Shown here: positions 20,933-31,861 of the stretch, piece by piece
Layout: every line of letters begins with the position of its first letter
Numbering within the stretch: the first letter of the stretch is position 1
From: Rhynchopus euleeides
Taxonomy: Eukaryota; Euglenozoa; Diplonemea; Diplonemida; Diplonemidae
Length of the DNA stretch: 64,000 nucleotides
Reading direction: 5' to 3'
NCBI GenBank assembly: GCA_963210315.1
Contig: OY723240.1
Coordinates: forward strand, 2,480,001 to 2,544,000
The notes under the pieces: model-generated
Database searches by the model: none
What the model saw: the letters and a program-made list of their open reading frames with translations, nothing else
What the model was told of the DNA's origin: nothing
Made by a program: the position numbers and the translations under genes

Positions 20933-22066
20933 AACCCTGTGCCTGGAACTTTGTCCAAAAAATATCACGTTTTCGCACAAGGCAAAAAATGGTCAAAAAA
21001 TCCGAAAATCGGGTTTGTAGGGTGTAGGTCCCCTGTCTGAAAATGCAAAATATGGCCCCGCAGGTGCCCCCAGAGTGATTTAAAATTGGAAAATCGACAT
21101 TTTCCACCTACGGGAAATCCCCCAAAATAGGGGGTCCCCAGTCACGAACCCCAAAAAAATGTCCCGCGCGCCTCTAAGGCACTCTGGATTTTTATTATGT
21201 CATCCAGATGTCACATCTGGGTCCAGGAACACCGGTTTTTGGCCTCAGGAAGTCGAAAAATATGTGTGAATTTTTTTATTCCTGACCAGGACCCCCGAAA
21301 AGGCCGATTTCCCCTGTTTACACATGGGGGATTTCGTGCAACGCCCGCTCGTGTGCTGAGTGTGTTATCCGCGACGTGGACGCGGTCGCCCTCTTCCTCC
21401 CAGAAGCCACTGATCTCCCTCATCCAACATGTACGCGGCACGTGCTTGGGGTGTCCTGTCGCAGTGCAGCAGAAGTTCCCCTGTGCATTGCTGCCCAAGC
21501 CATTTCGGCTGCACGGAATATGCCACGCAGAGTAACCTGGTATCGCGTGACCAGCTCGTGAGGCTTGGTGCCCCGAATCGAATCGATAGGCTGCGAGCTG
21601 CATTGCCTCGGTCATTTGATGTCCTTGCGTGTGCATTTTTGTGCACAACAGTCCCTTGGGTATCTGCAGCGCAGGTGCCTGCACTGGACCAGAGGACTTC
21701 TGATTTGCCTCTGGCACTTGTGATCGGAACGGATGCGGCGACATGCCACGGTGCCCATGGATAGATAGCCATGCCGGCACGAAAGTACGTTCACGACGGT
21801 TGATTACCATTGCTGCACTCTGTCAGAACCCGAAGGGTCTCAGCTCACCTGAACGCCCACCAGGCCCCCCAACAGGGGGTGAAACCAAAGGGTCCCCCCT
21901 GGGGTTTTTTGACCCAAAATTTTCGAATTTGACATGTCCCCGGGATTTCCACTATGTCGCAGATTTCGACCATCAGGTCAAGAAAGCCTAAAAATCTAGG
22001 GGGGAGGTGCTGAAGGATTGCACTGAAATTTTTATCTAACTCGGTCAAAATTCCAGGCACAGGGTT
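20933..22066 (+). mobile_element. 1.13-kb inverted-repeat element, copy 1 (TAG duplication)
   Basis: The ends are AACCCTGTGCCTGGAACTTT and its inverse (AATTCCAGGCACAGGGTT), flanked by TAG on both sides (20930-20932, 22067-22069). The interior is nearly identical to 54024-55156. It encodes no recognisable protein. The 3-bp duplications (TAG here, TTA at the other copy) fit the PIF/Harbinger habit, but this is inference from ends only. Confidence 0.8.
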
Positions 22067-22924
22067 TAGAAAAAACCTGGTTCCCCGACCCAAAAAACCT
22101 GGAAAAAGGGCTCGTTCCCCGCCCAGGCCTGGTTGTGCAACAACGCAGGAAACTGTGCCAGTGCAGATCCTTGCAGAACTTCCCACACGCTTCATGACAG
22201 GCGCGTGGGGTGTGATCGACGAGCCACTCACAGGATTGCCCCAAATGTGACCGGAAATTCAAATGCGTGGCGACTCGGGCCGTTCTGGTGAAGTCTGGGT
22301 GGTGATCTCACACCCCACTTTTTGCCTGCCGAATCCGCCTTGTGTGCGGGACCTGCTGAACACTGTACGGCCCAGCACACACTGTCAGCCACAGAAACAG
22401 CCTGGATCTGGCTGTGGCTGATTCTGTGGCCCAGTGTGGGCTGTTCCCACGTCCCTTCGGGACGTGACACAGTCTGACACCAGTGACAGACACCCAGATC
22501 CGACCGCTCCCACACATCCAGCCAGACTGTCAGGCTCAACCCACCCACACCCATATCCGGCCCGTGTGCCGTGTATGGGTGGATTCGGGCCATCTGCAGG
22601 TTCAACACCTACACACAGCCACAGTTGCTGTCTCAGCCCACACGCACCCAGATCTGGCGTGTCTGGGTGTGTCCGTGCCAATCTGGGACGTTCCCGCCAC
22701 CTCTTGGGTGAACCAGCAGAACCTGGTACTGGCTGGTCTGACCAAGTCCGAGGCAGAACAGTCCTGTCGTGCTGTGCTCGAAAGTGCCGGGTGATGGCAA
22801 GAAACCATCATCTGCACCCCGTGTCGGCCTCAACTGCACCCTCGAGCAGGAAAAAAAGGCCTCGGGCCTCCGGCCCTCAGACTAATTTTTCACAGCGTTT
22901 TTTCCGCCTATTTTTTTTCCTTTT
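22067..22924. other. non-coding interval
   Basis: No gene is supported. Inverted GGCTGTGGC-like strings lie around 22380-22425. Frames here lack domains. Confidence 0.45.
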
Positions 22925-23430
22925 TTTCACGGCGTTTTTCTTTTTTTCCACGGGCCCGACGGGGTGACGGGGTTTTGAGGCCCCAAGCCCCCAGGTCCCC
23001 TACCTGGCCTACCCAAGTGCCTCACACCGGGTCCCCCCCTCCTGGTGGTCCACCGACGGACAAGATAAGGACGTATGCTGCTTTGATGAGTGCTCCAACA
23101 AGCCAGGAAACCCAACGGTAATTGTTTCCTATATTTCACGGCGTTGCGCCCCACCTAAAAGCGTAGCAACCGTGCTTCCTTCTTCCTTAATGATGCGTTG
23201 ACGCTTCCACCACCCTAGAGCCTGCTGCTTTGATGTGGGTGTGGAGCACATGTGAACACGAGATAGCTAGACACACAGAAAAGGAACAGGATCGTCGGAA
23301 GCACTCCTACACTTTTACGCATCATAAATGTGCTCAAAAAAGTTTTCATACATTTTCACGGCGTTTTTTTCCACCGTGAAAAAAGTTCCCTTCTTTTCAC
23401 GGCGTTTTTTCTTTTTTTCCACGGGCCCGA
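22925..23430 (-). repeat. dispersed repeat T, copy interrupted by an S repeat
   Basis: This is the minus-strand counterpart of 15655-15830, with multiple TTTTCACGGCG strings. It is interrupted at its T run by the S repeat 23157-23337, and the flanks rejoin to the sequence seen at 15716-15730. Confidence 0.85.
23157..23337 (-). repeat. S repeat, copy 3, in an identifiable target
   Basis: Read on the minus strand it begins TGAGCACATTTATGATGCG and ends GGTTGCTACGCTTTT, with the motif GTGGAAGCGTCAACGCA between. The target is a T4-5 run in repeat T, duplicated on both sides. Compared with copy 1 at 2187-4118 the arms are intact. Confidence 0.9.
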
Positions 23431-23734
23431 CGGGTGAGATTTCCAAAATATTTTTTTTAAGCACACTCGTGCAGGGTATAAGATAGACTTTTTTTCTGGC
23501 GCCGTTTTCCGGTTTTTCTGGTTTTAAAAATTTTTTCAGCACACTTCGATGTGGGCGGAAAGTGTCGCGTGCTTGTTCGTGCCCTTGTGCTCCTCACTCA
23601 CGACACCATCATCAGCAGGAGTGTGAGTGTGGAAGCGTCAACGCAAACATATCGAGAATCATCAACACGTAGAAGTGAAAGCTACGACTGACCGAAGAGG
23701 AGCGGCATCAGGGAGACAAAACAAGGGGTATCAA

Positions 23735-24010
23735 GGAGACCAAGAGGCAGGACCTTCCTACCGGGGAGACTGTACTCTGTGTACGAACGAGGTATCAAGG
23801 GGACGAAGAGGGCACAACCTTCCTACCGGGGAGACTGTCCGCAAAGGATACCAAGAGGCAGGACCTTCCTACCGGGGAGACTGTACTCTGTGTACGAACG
23901 AGGTATCAACGAACGAGGTATCAAGGGGACGAAGAGGGCACAACCTTCCTACCGGGGAGACTGTCCGCAAAGGAGACCAAGAGGCAGGACCTTCCTACCG
24001 GGGAGACTGC
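23735..24010 (+). repeat. tandem array ahead of gag in the YR fossil
   Basis: Five imperfect units contain GACCTTCCTACCGGGGAGAC or ACAACCTTCCTACCGGGGAG, alternating with TCTGTGTACGAACGAGGTAT. The position, between left arm and gag, matches the arrays of the YR element at 49793-53600. Confidence 0.85.
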
Positions 24011-24260
24011 TCTACAGGGTGTTCCTCCGGCAACGCGTCGGGGCTGGCCAGCCAGGAGCACGCCGGACATATCCAGTGGGGCTCCCCCGCCGTCTGCATA
24101 AACAGCTCGGCGGTGCCGGCCGTCGTGTGCTTTTTCATGCACGACTTTGTCGTGCGGCACCCACATCGGTAGCACGTGATGGTCGCGCTGTGAGAGACCC
24201 CGCACGACGGGAAGATGCAGGCCTGATGACTGGGAAGACGACGCGCAGCAGGAGGGGGAC

Positions 24261-24965
24261 ATGAACCAACCGGAGCAGTCTGCCAGCGCGCACGAGGGAT
24301 CAGACAAGCTGGACCAAGTCCTCGCGGAGCTCGTCACCATCAAGAAGCAAAACACGAAACTGGAGGCCAGGGTGATCGACATGGAGAAGGCTTTGAAGGG
24401 GATGGGTGACCGCCTGCAGGCAGAGGAGGAGGAGCTACCCGCAGTTTTCAGTCCCCACGTAGTCGCAACGTGGGGCACCATGGCTTCAGCCCATATGAGA
24501 AGGGAGGTGAGGAACAAGCTGTCTACAGCTTTTAACGAGGCGGCGATCGGCGCGATCAGCGAGAACAAGGCAGACTGGCTGGATCACCTCAAGCGGGCTT
24601 TCGAGACTCTGGACAACATCCTCCTCCTCGTCAACAGCACCGGGCTAAACCAGGCTCACCGCAAGGGCCTGCACCACGCAGTGGCAAGGTTGTCGGCGCT
24701 GACGGTGGTGCGGGGGAAAACGGCCCGAGGGGTGTACGAGCAGAAATGCTTTGATGCGGGGTTCGCGGGTATCTCCGCTGTTCTACACCACAAATTTGTG
24801 AAGGACGCCGTGGATGCAGCGTCGCGGGAGGAGCAAGCGGAGAGGTCCCGCTCAGCCGCTTTTCCTCAACAGCGAGACTGGCGCTACGAACCGTATCACA
24901 CACCGTCGGGAAAGGGGAAGGGAAGGGGGAAGGGGCACACCGGGTCAAAGAGATCAAAGCAATGA
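24261..24965 (+). CDS. gag-like frame of the YR fossil
   Basis: This is a part of the retroelement 23540-27915: an N-terminal coiled-coil-like segment, a central helical domain sharing FSPHVV.TW with the frame at 51072-52139, and a basic Gly/Lys-rich tail. The frame is open throughout. By position and similarity it is the nucleic-acid-binding structural protein of the family. Confidence 0.7.
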   Translation: MNQPEQSASAHEGSDKLDQVLAELVTIKKQNTKLEARVIDMEKALKGMGDRLQAEEEELPAVFSPHVVATWGTMASAHMRREVRNKLSTAFNEAAIGAISENKADWLDHLKRAFETLDNILLLVNSTGLNQAHRKGLHHAVARLSALTVVRGKTARGVYEQKCFDAGFAGISAVLHHKFVKDAVDAASREEQAERSRSAAFPQQRDWRYEPYHTPSGKGKGRGKGHTGSKRSKQ

Positions 24966-25099
24966 CTCAAGCAAACACCCGCCCGCCCAACCCTACCTCT
25001 TCAGACCCTGCACCGCCAACTACCGACAGAAAGGAGCAACAAAAGCACGGGACGCAAGAAGAAAACACAAGCCCCACTGACCGAGAAGGCGCGCATCGT

Positions 25100-25967
25100 G
25101 GTGCGAGCGACGCTGAGGGGCATCTTGGGAGACGCACTCTCCCCAAACTACTGGAAAACACTGTCGCGGACCATGGAGCGGTACGGGGATCTCCTGGAAG
25201 TGTGACAGGAGAAGGTGTGTGTCGTCGAGTCGCACGACGAAGGCGTGATGCGGTGGATGGCACACCTCCAGGCGGAGGGGCTGTCAGTGCAGTCGGCGCT
25301 GCAGTACACCAACAACCTGGTGGCGGCGCTCCGCAGGCTCGCCGGCATCCACCTCGAACACAGCAGCATTTTGCGGGACTTCAGGAGAGCGCTAAAGCGG
25401 AGAGGGGCACTGAAACCCCAGAAACACGCCGTGCCCGCAACGCGAGAGGAGGCAAAGGAAGCCATGCAGCGAGAGCCCAGGGACGTGGTGAAGATTGCGC
25501 TGAGTCTGACGTGGGCGGGGGCAGCTCGGAGCTCAGATGTCCTGCGTTTGGACAGGGACGATGTCAAGCCGATGGGGAACGGACAGGTGGCAGTACGGTG
25601 GACGCAGTCGAAGTCCGATCCATACAGAGTCGGACGGATGACAGGGTTGCGAATGCCTCGACGCTACTACGAGCTCCTCACAGAGCACCTGCGCACGACG
25701 GCGCGTCCGCGAGAGAAAAAGGTGTTTCCACAGACTGTGACTTATGCATCCATAGCGGCGGCGGTGAAGCGGGTGAAGCTGACGCTGACACCACACTCGT
25801 TGAGACGGGGGGCACTGACGCACCTCGCGAGGCTCGGGCTGCCGCTAGAAGAGATCAGGTTGCTGTCCCGACACAGCACCATCGAGGGGGTGGTGCGCTA
25901 CATCGACGCGGCGGAGAACATTCGGATCACAGAGACCGAGGCAGTGTCGAGCCGACTGGCTTGGTGA
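25100..25967 (+). CDS. tyrosine recombinase part of the YR fossil
   Basis: The C-terminal catalytic domain is recognisable by the strings AARSSDVLRL, HSLRRGALTH and LSRHSTIEGVVRYI, which match the Arg, HxxR and His/Tyr boxes of tyrosine recombinases. By family knowledge it integrates a circular DNA intermediate. It is part of a broken element. Confidence 0.85.
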
Positions 25968-27840
25968 GGTCTAAAAAGCGCAGGGCAAAGCGGCGGCGTC
26001 GCGACGGAGACATCGTGGCATCCCATTTCCCTCCTATGCAAAAGAAGATGAGGCGGCTTCTAGCCGCAGCCCCGATGTACGACGCGACACCGGATGACGA
26101 CGACGAGCGAGGGCGTCTTCCACCACCACGGGTGCCACAGCGCAAGACGGTGGAGGGAGACTGGGGCAACGAAAACTGGAGCAGCGGACAGGAGGACGCG
26201 GACTACGGGCCGGCAGTGGAACACATATACGGAGAAGAGATCGGAGTGCCTCTGGGGGATACGACTGTTCGACCACACGAGCAGGGAGACACGGGACAAC
26301 ATCAGAAGCTCGCCCCCAGCGGGACTCCACGACTGGACATCGGTGCATTGAGACAACTCGACACGGACGGGGAGCTGGACGGGGTCATCGACATGATAAC
26401 GGACACGGCGGTGTTCCGCGAGGCACTGCTGGCGGGGCGTGAAGGGGCGTTCGCGAGGGAGAAGCGAAAGGTGTCCAGACACATGCTCCAGCACCTCGGG
26501 CAGCTGGAGGACTACGGGGTCTTGGTGCAAGAAGAATCAACGCTGATCCACCCGGCCTACACCGTGGCCAAAAAGAGCGGTGGCCTCAGGTTTATAGTGG
26601 ACGCCAGGACGCTGAACAAGGCGATGAAGCCCCCGCCCGACATAGTCTAAATTCCATCACGAGAGTGGCGCAGAGGCTGGCTAACGCTGACTGGGTTGTA
26701 TTGGCCGATGCGCGCAGCTGGTTCTACCAGTTCCCGGTGGCGGAGGATATACAGAAGTTCTTCGGGGTGCGTATCGGTGGCAAGCGGAACGATTTCGTCG
26801 ACGCTCGCCTGCAGGTACTGTGCATGGGTTGGCCGTACTCCCCAGCTATTGCGCACAGGAGCGCGCGGGTGCTTCTCCCGCAGCCGCACGGCGAGGTGTG
26901 GATCGACAATTTTTGCATCGTAGCGTCGAGCCACGCAGAGGCAGATCAGCGGTATCGGGACCTCCTGGGGCGGTGCAAAGCATGCAACGTGGAGCTGAAC
27001 ATGGACGACACTGCGGCGCCCCGACGCAGCGTTTCGTGGCGTTCGGGATTGACTTTGATCTGCTGACCCACTCATTGAGGATGGACCCGGCGTGGGTGAA
27101 GAAGCTGGCCGATCGTTTGGAGCTGGCCGAGATGATCGCAGGAGACGTAACGCCGAGGCGCGCCTTCAAGATTTTCGGTAGTGTGGTGTGGCAGAGTTAC
27201 GTGACGCGCAGCCCGCTCTGTTTCGCGCCAGCGATGCTGTCCTACATCAGGAGGATTGCCCGGACAACGCTGGAAGATAAGGGAAAGTGGGACTTAAAGG
27301 CGGTGGTACCACCCTCGGTGCGGCACGAGCTGCGCCTGCGAATGTCCTTCCTCGAACAGAATAGCTGGCTGACATGTGTGCCACACACACGAGGCGCCTC
27401 GGTCTGGAGCGACGCGTCGAGCACAGCGTGGGCGGCGATCGCGATCGAGGGGACGTCAGAGAGGGTGTCGCAGGGAGTGTTCTCCGAGCAGGAACGCGGG
27501 GCGCACATCTTCCTGAAGGAGGCTTACGCTGCCCTACAGGGACTCAGACTCATCATCGCGAGTGGGTGCACAGCGCGCTGCTACATCGACAACCTGCCGC
27601 TGGTGCACTGCCTCGTAAAGGGACACTGCAGCAACTTTCGGGGAAATATCCTGCTACAACACATCGTGAACACTGCGACGGCTAAGAATCTCACGCTGGA
27701 TGCGGTGTGGGTCCCGACGACAGAGCAACGCGCGGACTGCTATACGAGAGGGGCCGTCCATCCGGCGCCGATCCCACTCGATGTCACCCTTAGACCAAAT
27801 GCAGCAAACCAGACCGCTGTCTTCCACAACAGCGCCCCTC
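25968..27840 (+). pseudogene. reverse transcriptase and RNase H part of the YR fossil (broken)
   Basis: The RT N-terminus is recognisable by LRQLDTDGELDGVIDMI and VAKKSGGLRFIVDARTLNK. The later palm and RNase H regions (SVWSDASSTAWAAI, RCYIDNLPLVH, TEQRADCYTRG) follow. Similarity to the RT start at 53340-53500 places both elements in one family. It is broken. Confidence 0.85.
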
Positions 27841-28086
27841 GGACGAGGGTAGTGTGGAAGCGTCAACGCAAAAAAGAAACCAAAGCAAAAAGTGCCGAAC
27901 AAAGCGCAGTGACACTTTTCGCGCGCGCCTTCGGCGCGCGCGACCCGCGCAAACCCTCCCAGAATCTGAGAGGGCCCGGTGCCTGCGCGCGTCCTGTCGT
28001 ACTGAGGCTGCTTGGTGGGGCAGGCGCAGCAGCTGCTTTGAAAGTTTGGGCTCTCGGCCAAAAAACCGGTCTGGTGCAATTTTTTT

Positions 28087-28155
28087 ACGCAGGGGGGTCT
28101 GGGGGGCGGAGCCCCCCAGCCGCCGGAGGCCGCGGTAGTGATCATCTGTTCCCTA
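28087..28155 (-). repeat. dispersed GC hairpin repeat in the second hAT copy
   Basis: It is the minus-strand equivalent of 19967-20028 with a few substitutions in the arms. The stem is kept. Confidence 0.85.
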
Positions 28156-29052
28156 CAGTCTGGATTCGCTTGTAAGTAGGAAGGCTTCGCTGTATCGCAG
28201 CCCGGCCAGCAGGAGATCACTGGTCCTTGAGGGTTCAACCTTCAGGGTGGAGGAGGACGGGGGAGCGACCACTCGTGACAGGTGTGCGTTGTGGGTGGTG
28301 TGGGTGCACGACAGAATGGCCAAAGGGTCCACGAGATCTCTGCACACATTCCGTTATCGAGGAGATGGGCATCTAGCTGTGACGACAGGCAACAAACAAA
28401 TCTCATCTGTTAGTTGCCCCCAATAGGCTTGGCGACCTTCAAGACTGCTTGAAGGTCGTTCGTGTTCTCGTCTCAGCCCTCCGGACAAGCAGATCTGTCT
28501 CGAGTTGGTGGGCTGTCGCCATGTATTCGATGGCACCGAGTGACGCTGCACAGAGGCAGACGACACGGTGAACTCCAGCGGAGGTTACCCTACCTCCGCT
28601 GGAGTACACCGTGTGTCTCCCATGAGTCTCAACTAGCGGGAGTCTTAGCGTAAATTAGCTGGAAAATAGACTCCCGTCTCCAGTGCAGACTGCAGTCTTA
28701 GACTCCCTCTTAGACACTCGCTAGGGTGGCTGGAGTCCACCATGTGTGCACCTTCAAAACAGAAGAGACCTGCATGACGAGGGCATCACCACCCACCGGG
28801 CCCCACCGGGCCACCCGCTAGGTCCATTTTTTCTTCTCCGCTTCTCTGCCTTCTTTGGACTATTTGAGCTCTGTGCGGATCACGATGGGGTCACTTTCTA
28901 TTTTTTTATGCCGTTTTTTCTGACTGTTTTACTGTCCCAAAGTCACAAAAAAAACCGCCAAAAATGAGACCGACCTTTTTTTTTTCCAGAAAACCGGGAA
29001 CCGGGAAACCCTGGTTTTGAAAACCGGAAAACCAGACCTATCTTATCCCCTG

Positions 29053-29195
29053 ACTCGTGTGAGCGGAAAGCGCCCCACCACAGCTGCAACCAAACGTGCT
29101 CTATACACTAACCCCACCCTTCATCAGGCTCAGGGTGTGATCAGTTCAGGGTTTTGTGTGTAGAAGCGTCAACGCAACAAACAAAAGGAAATTCA
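29053..29195 (+). repeat. solo-like YR arm with motif
   Basis: TGTGAGCGGAAAG, CTTCATCAGGCTCAGG and GTAGAAGCGTCAACGCAACA are arranged like the left arm plus motif of the YR fossil (GGGCGGAAAGTG, CATCATCAGCAGG, GTGGAAGCGTCAACGCA). No coding part is present. Confidence 0.5.
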
Positions 29196-29900
29196 TCAGA
29201 GCGGTTGTAGCTGTGAAGTGATAGGGCGCTTTTTGGGGCCACGAGCGTTCCATAAGTATGAATCAGTCAGGAAGTCGCGAAGTACCGAAGGAGTATTGCA
29301 CGACTGGATGCCTTCCCAGGGGGTTTACGCCTTTGACCACCACTTCACAGGGCCTCGACGCAAAGTTAAGAAGGCCTTGAGATGCAAAGTGTGACGTTCA
29401 ACAACACGGAGCCCGCATCTGTTTCACACAGTTGCTGGACAGGCAGGGTGCCTCCTGGAGGGTGGAAGGGAGTCCAACTTTACTTTTGTTTTCTATTATT
29501 TGTGTTTGAGGAGGCTTGAGGAGGGTTGGAGGGGGTCTTCGCTCCCGGGTTATTTTGGTACATTTTTTTCCCCTCTCCTATGTTGATAGGAGAGGGGAAA
29601 AATCAGTAAAGAGCGAAGAACCGGCGATGACGTGACGACGCGAGAACACACCCACACGCCTGGTGCGCGGTGTGGTGTGTCCTGCATGATCTGCAGCGCA
29701 AAGCTCCCTGCGTTGTTGGCCTAACTCCAACTCCCAAAAGAAAACAACATCGCCGGGTTTTTCAGCCGAAAATTTGCCGAGAGCGACGCCCCCCCCCTCC
29801 CCCTTTGCTTATTTTGTGTTCATTCTTGCTCCGCATCACGGGTTTCTTTCGCCGCCCCCTCCCCCCCCCCCCCCCCTCCCTCAGCCTGGGCCAAGCAGGC
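29196..29900. other. non-coding; one perfect hairpin
   Basis: No gene is supported. TTTTTCCCCTCTCCTA and TAGGAGAGGGGAAAAA (29566-29603) form a 16-bp perfect stem with a short loop. C tracts run from 29790 to 29880. Confidence 0.5.
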
Positions 29901-29904
29901 ATGT

Positions 29905-30178
29905 CGCTAAGCGTCGACCGTCGACCCAGTGATTTTGGGTTTCCCCCCCCATAAAAAAGCGTCGACCCAGCGTCGACCCAGTGGACTGGGTTGACGCTTG
30001 GTCGAGGCTTGGAGCGTCGACCTAGTGGAACTGGGTTGCCATTCAAGCCTGGACCAAGCGTCAACCCATTTATTACACTGGGTCGACGCTAACCTAGCGT
30101 TGGCCCGGTTACACTGGGTCGACGCTCACCAAGCGTCGACCAAGCGTCAACCCACTTTCACTGGGTCGACGTCGAAGA
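29905..30178. repeat. clustered GTCGAC / AGCGTCGACCCAGT repeats
   Basis: About a dozen copies of AGCGTCGACC and CACTGGGTCGACGCT lie in both orientations, so the stretch can fold many ways. A shorter cluster with the same words precedes the hairpin pair at 63160-63232. Confidence 0.85.
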
Positions 30179-30184
30179 GAGTAT

Positions 30185-30490
30185 GGTTTTGCAGGAACAG
30201 ATGCTCACTACCGTGGCCTCCGGCGGCTGGGGGGCTCCGCCCCCCAGACCCCCCTGTGGCGTATGTCTCGTACTCAAGTCATTCGATTCCCACCGGGTCA
30301 GGGAATCCACCCACTCCAGTAGCCTCAGGAGGACGCAGCCAACTCACACAGAATCTGTACGCCCACAGTGAACAGATGCTCACTACCGTGGCCTCCGGCG
30401 GCTGGGGGGCCCTGCCCCTCAGACCCCCCATCTCGCGTGCCCGTCTAGTAACCAAGTCCTTGCGCTTTGACGGCCGTGACATATCAGGGG
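30185..30490 (+). repeat. hairpin-pair repeat, copy 2
   Basis: The GC hairpins at 30195-30255 and 30369-30430 flank a spacer similar to 17608-17716. After the second hairpin comes CGCGTGCCCGTCTAGTAAC, seen in decayed form at 16735-16760 on the other strand. Confidence 0.88.
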
Positions 30491-30709
30491 GCAGCGTCGA
30501 AATCATGGTCCCGAAAGCCATTTTTTGGTTTCCTCCGGCACCCGACGGCGCGAGCGGGAGAGGAACCACGGAAGGAACCCAGCGCCTCACACCGTGCCCA
30601 CCTCGTGGTCCACCGATGGGAAAATTTGGCAACAACACGAGCGCGCGCGAAGCGCGCGCGAGAAAAATTGACCCCTAGTGTTTTCCCCCCTGATCCCCCC
30701 CCCCCCCCC
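30491..30709. other. non-coding; palindromic GCGCGCG string and C tract
   Basis: It contains GAGCGCGCGCGAAGCGCGCG around 30640-30661 and a long C run that is the target of the next element. Confidence 0.45.
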
Positions 30710-30711
30710 TA

Positions 30712-31859
30712 GGGGGGGTCAAATGCCACCCTTTTACGTGGACAAACACGATTTTTCAAAAAACCGGCGCAGAGGCCCCAAAGCCCCCGTAAACCCTTCA
30801 AACCCCCCCAGATCGGTCCGGAAACCCATCGAACCCCACTTTTCCACCATTCCGGGCACCTCAGGTGCCCGAATTGGGGTACCTAAATTTTGTGCCACCG
30901 TTTGGTACCGGACAGTGCCACTGTGTGGGAGGTTGGAAAAGAAAATGCCCCAACACACCACATCTGAGGGTTGCAATGCATGTTGCTTGCCAACCACGTC
31001 ATCCGGTGGGTGTCAGGCGCTATGTAGGTGGCATTAGCCAGGTCCTCGATGTGTTCTGGCTTGTATATGTACCTCCCTGCCACCATGCACCGGGAGGCTG
31101 CCTGTAGGTACGGAACAAGTCCAGATGGTCGTGTGATTCCTGTGCAGCAGTGCTCCACAACCGGGATGTGTTGACAACGACTGTTGCAACACGAGCTGTA
31201 CATTCCGGGAACACACGAAGTGCGCTGTCGTGGTACCCATTGTGCCAGAATTGGTAGTTGCTGCGGTCTACTTTGCCTGGCCCAAGAGCACTGGTACTGA
31301 ACGGTGCAATATGCGTGGCGAGGTGAATGCAACGGAAGGGCGCAAAGTCAATACAGCTCTCGGATGGCGGGTGGTGGTGCCACTAGTGTGTGACGTTCAC
31401 TCGAGGATACAACGCATCACAATGAATCAGCAACCGTGGACCGAGTACAATACGCTCTCTGTGGCTGGTGTGGGGGACAAAGGCAGTGCCTGTGCCGCAG
31501 GCAGGGAGGTACATATACAAGCCAGAACACATCGAAGACCTGGCTCATGCCACCTGCATAGCGCCTGACACCCACCGGATGACGTGGTTGGCAAGCAACA
31601 TGCATTGCAACCCTCAGATGTGGTGTGTTGGGGCATTTTCTTTTCCAACCTCCCACACAGTGGCACTGTCCGGTACCAAACGGTGGCACAAAATTTAGGT
31701 ACCCCAATTCGGGCACCTGAGGTGCCCGGAATGGTGGAAAAGTGGGGTTCGATGGGTTTCCGGACCGATCTGGGGGGGTTTGGAGGGTTTACGGGGGCTT
31801 TGGGGCCTCTGCGCCGGTTTTTTGAAAAATCGTGTTTGTCACCCCCATTTGACCCCCCC
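30712..31859. mobile_element. foldback element W, copy 1 (TA-flanked)
   Basis: The element is 1148 bp with inverted arms of about 365 bp (30712-31078 and 31500-31859) and a unique centre of about 420 bp. The ends are GGGGGGGTCAAATG, each next to TA (30710-30711, 31860-31861). The arms contain open frames on opposite strands that are mirror copies (for example CWGIFFSNLPHSGTVRYQTV). No transposase was recognised. Confidence 0.9.
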
Positions 31860-31861
31860 TA

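Larger units (their letters stand above)
23540..27915 (+). mobile_element. fossil tyrosine-recombinase retroelement (DIRS/Ngaro/VIPER group), part order gag-YR-RT/RH
   Basis: The borders were deduced by comparison with the uninterrupted hAT sister: the flanking T run and CGCGCGCC string join in 19067-20262. The left end is AGCACACTTCGATGTGGGC and the right end GTGACACTTTT. The motif GTGGAAGCGTCAACGCAAA lies near both ends (23629 and 27854) as a direct repeat. The parts are a tandem array, a gag-like frame, a tyrosine recombinase and RT with RNase H. YR before RT is the order known for trypanosomatid VIPER/TATE rather than DIRS-1. It is broken in about two or more places. It is younger than the hAT copy it sits in. 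Confidence 0.85.
23472..29052 (-). mobile_element. hAT-type element, sister of 19067-20262, carrying a fossil YR retroelement
   Basis: The ends CAGGGTATAAGATAG and CTATCTTATCCCCTG are inverse to each other and near-identical to those of 19067-20262. They are flanked by ACTCGTG on both sides (23465-23471, 29053-29059). After removing the inserted retroelement (about 23540-27915) the interior matches the sister over about 1.2 kb, including the GC hairpin and the CACGGTG hairpin near 28560-28615. Confidence 0.88.

Noticed and set aside
29550-29610. Rho-independent terminator (stem followed by T run)
   Set aside because: The stem is perfect, but the context is eukaryotic and no gene ends here; treated as a plain hairpin.
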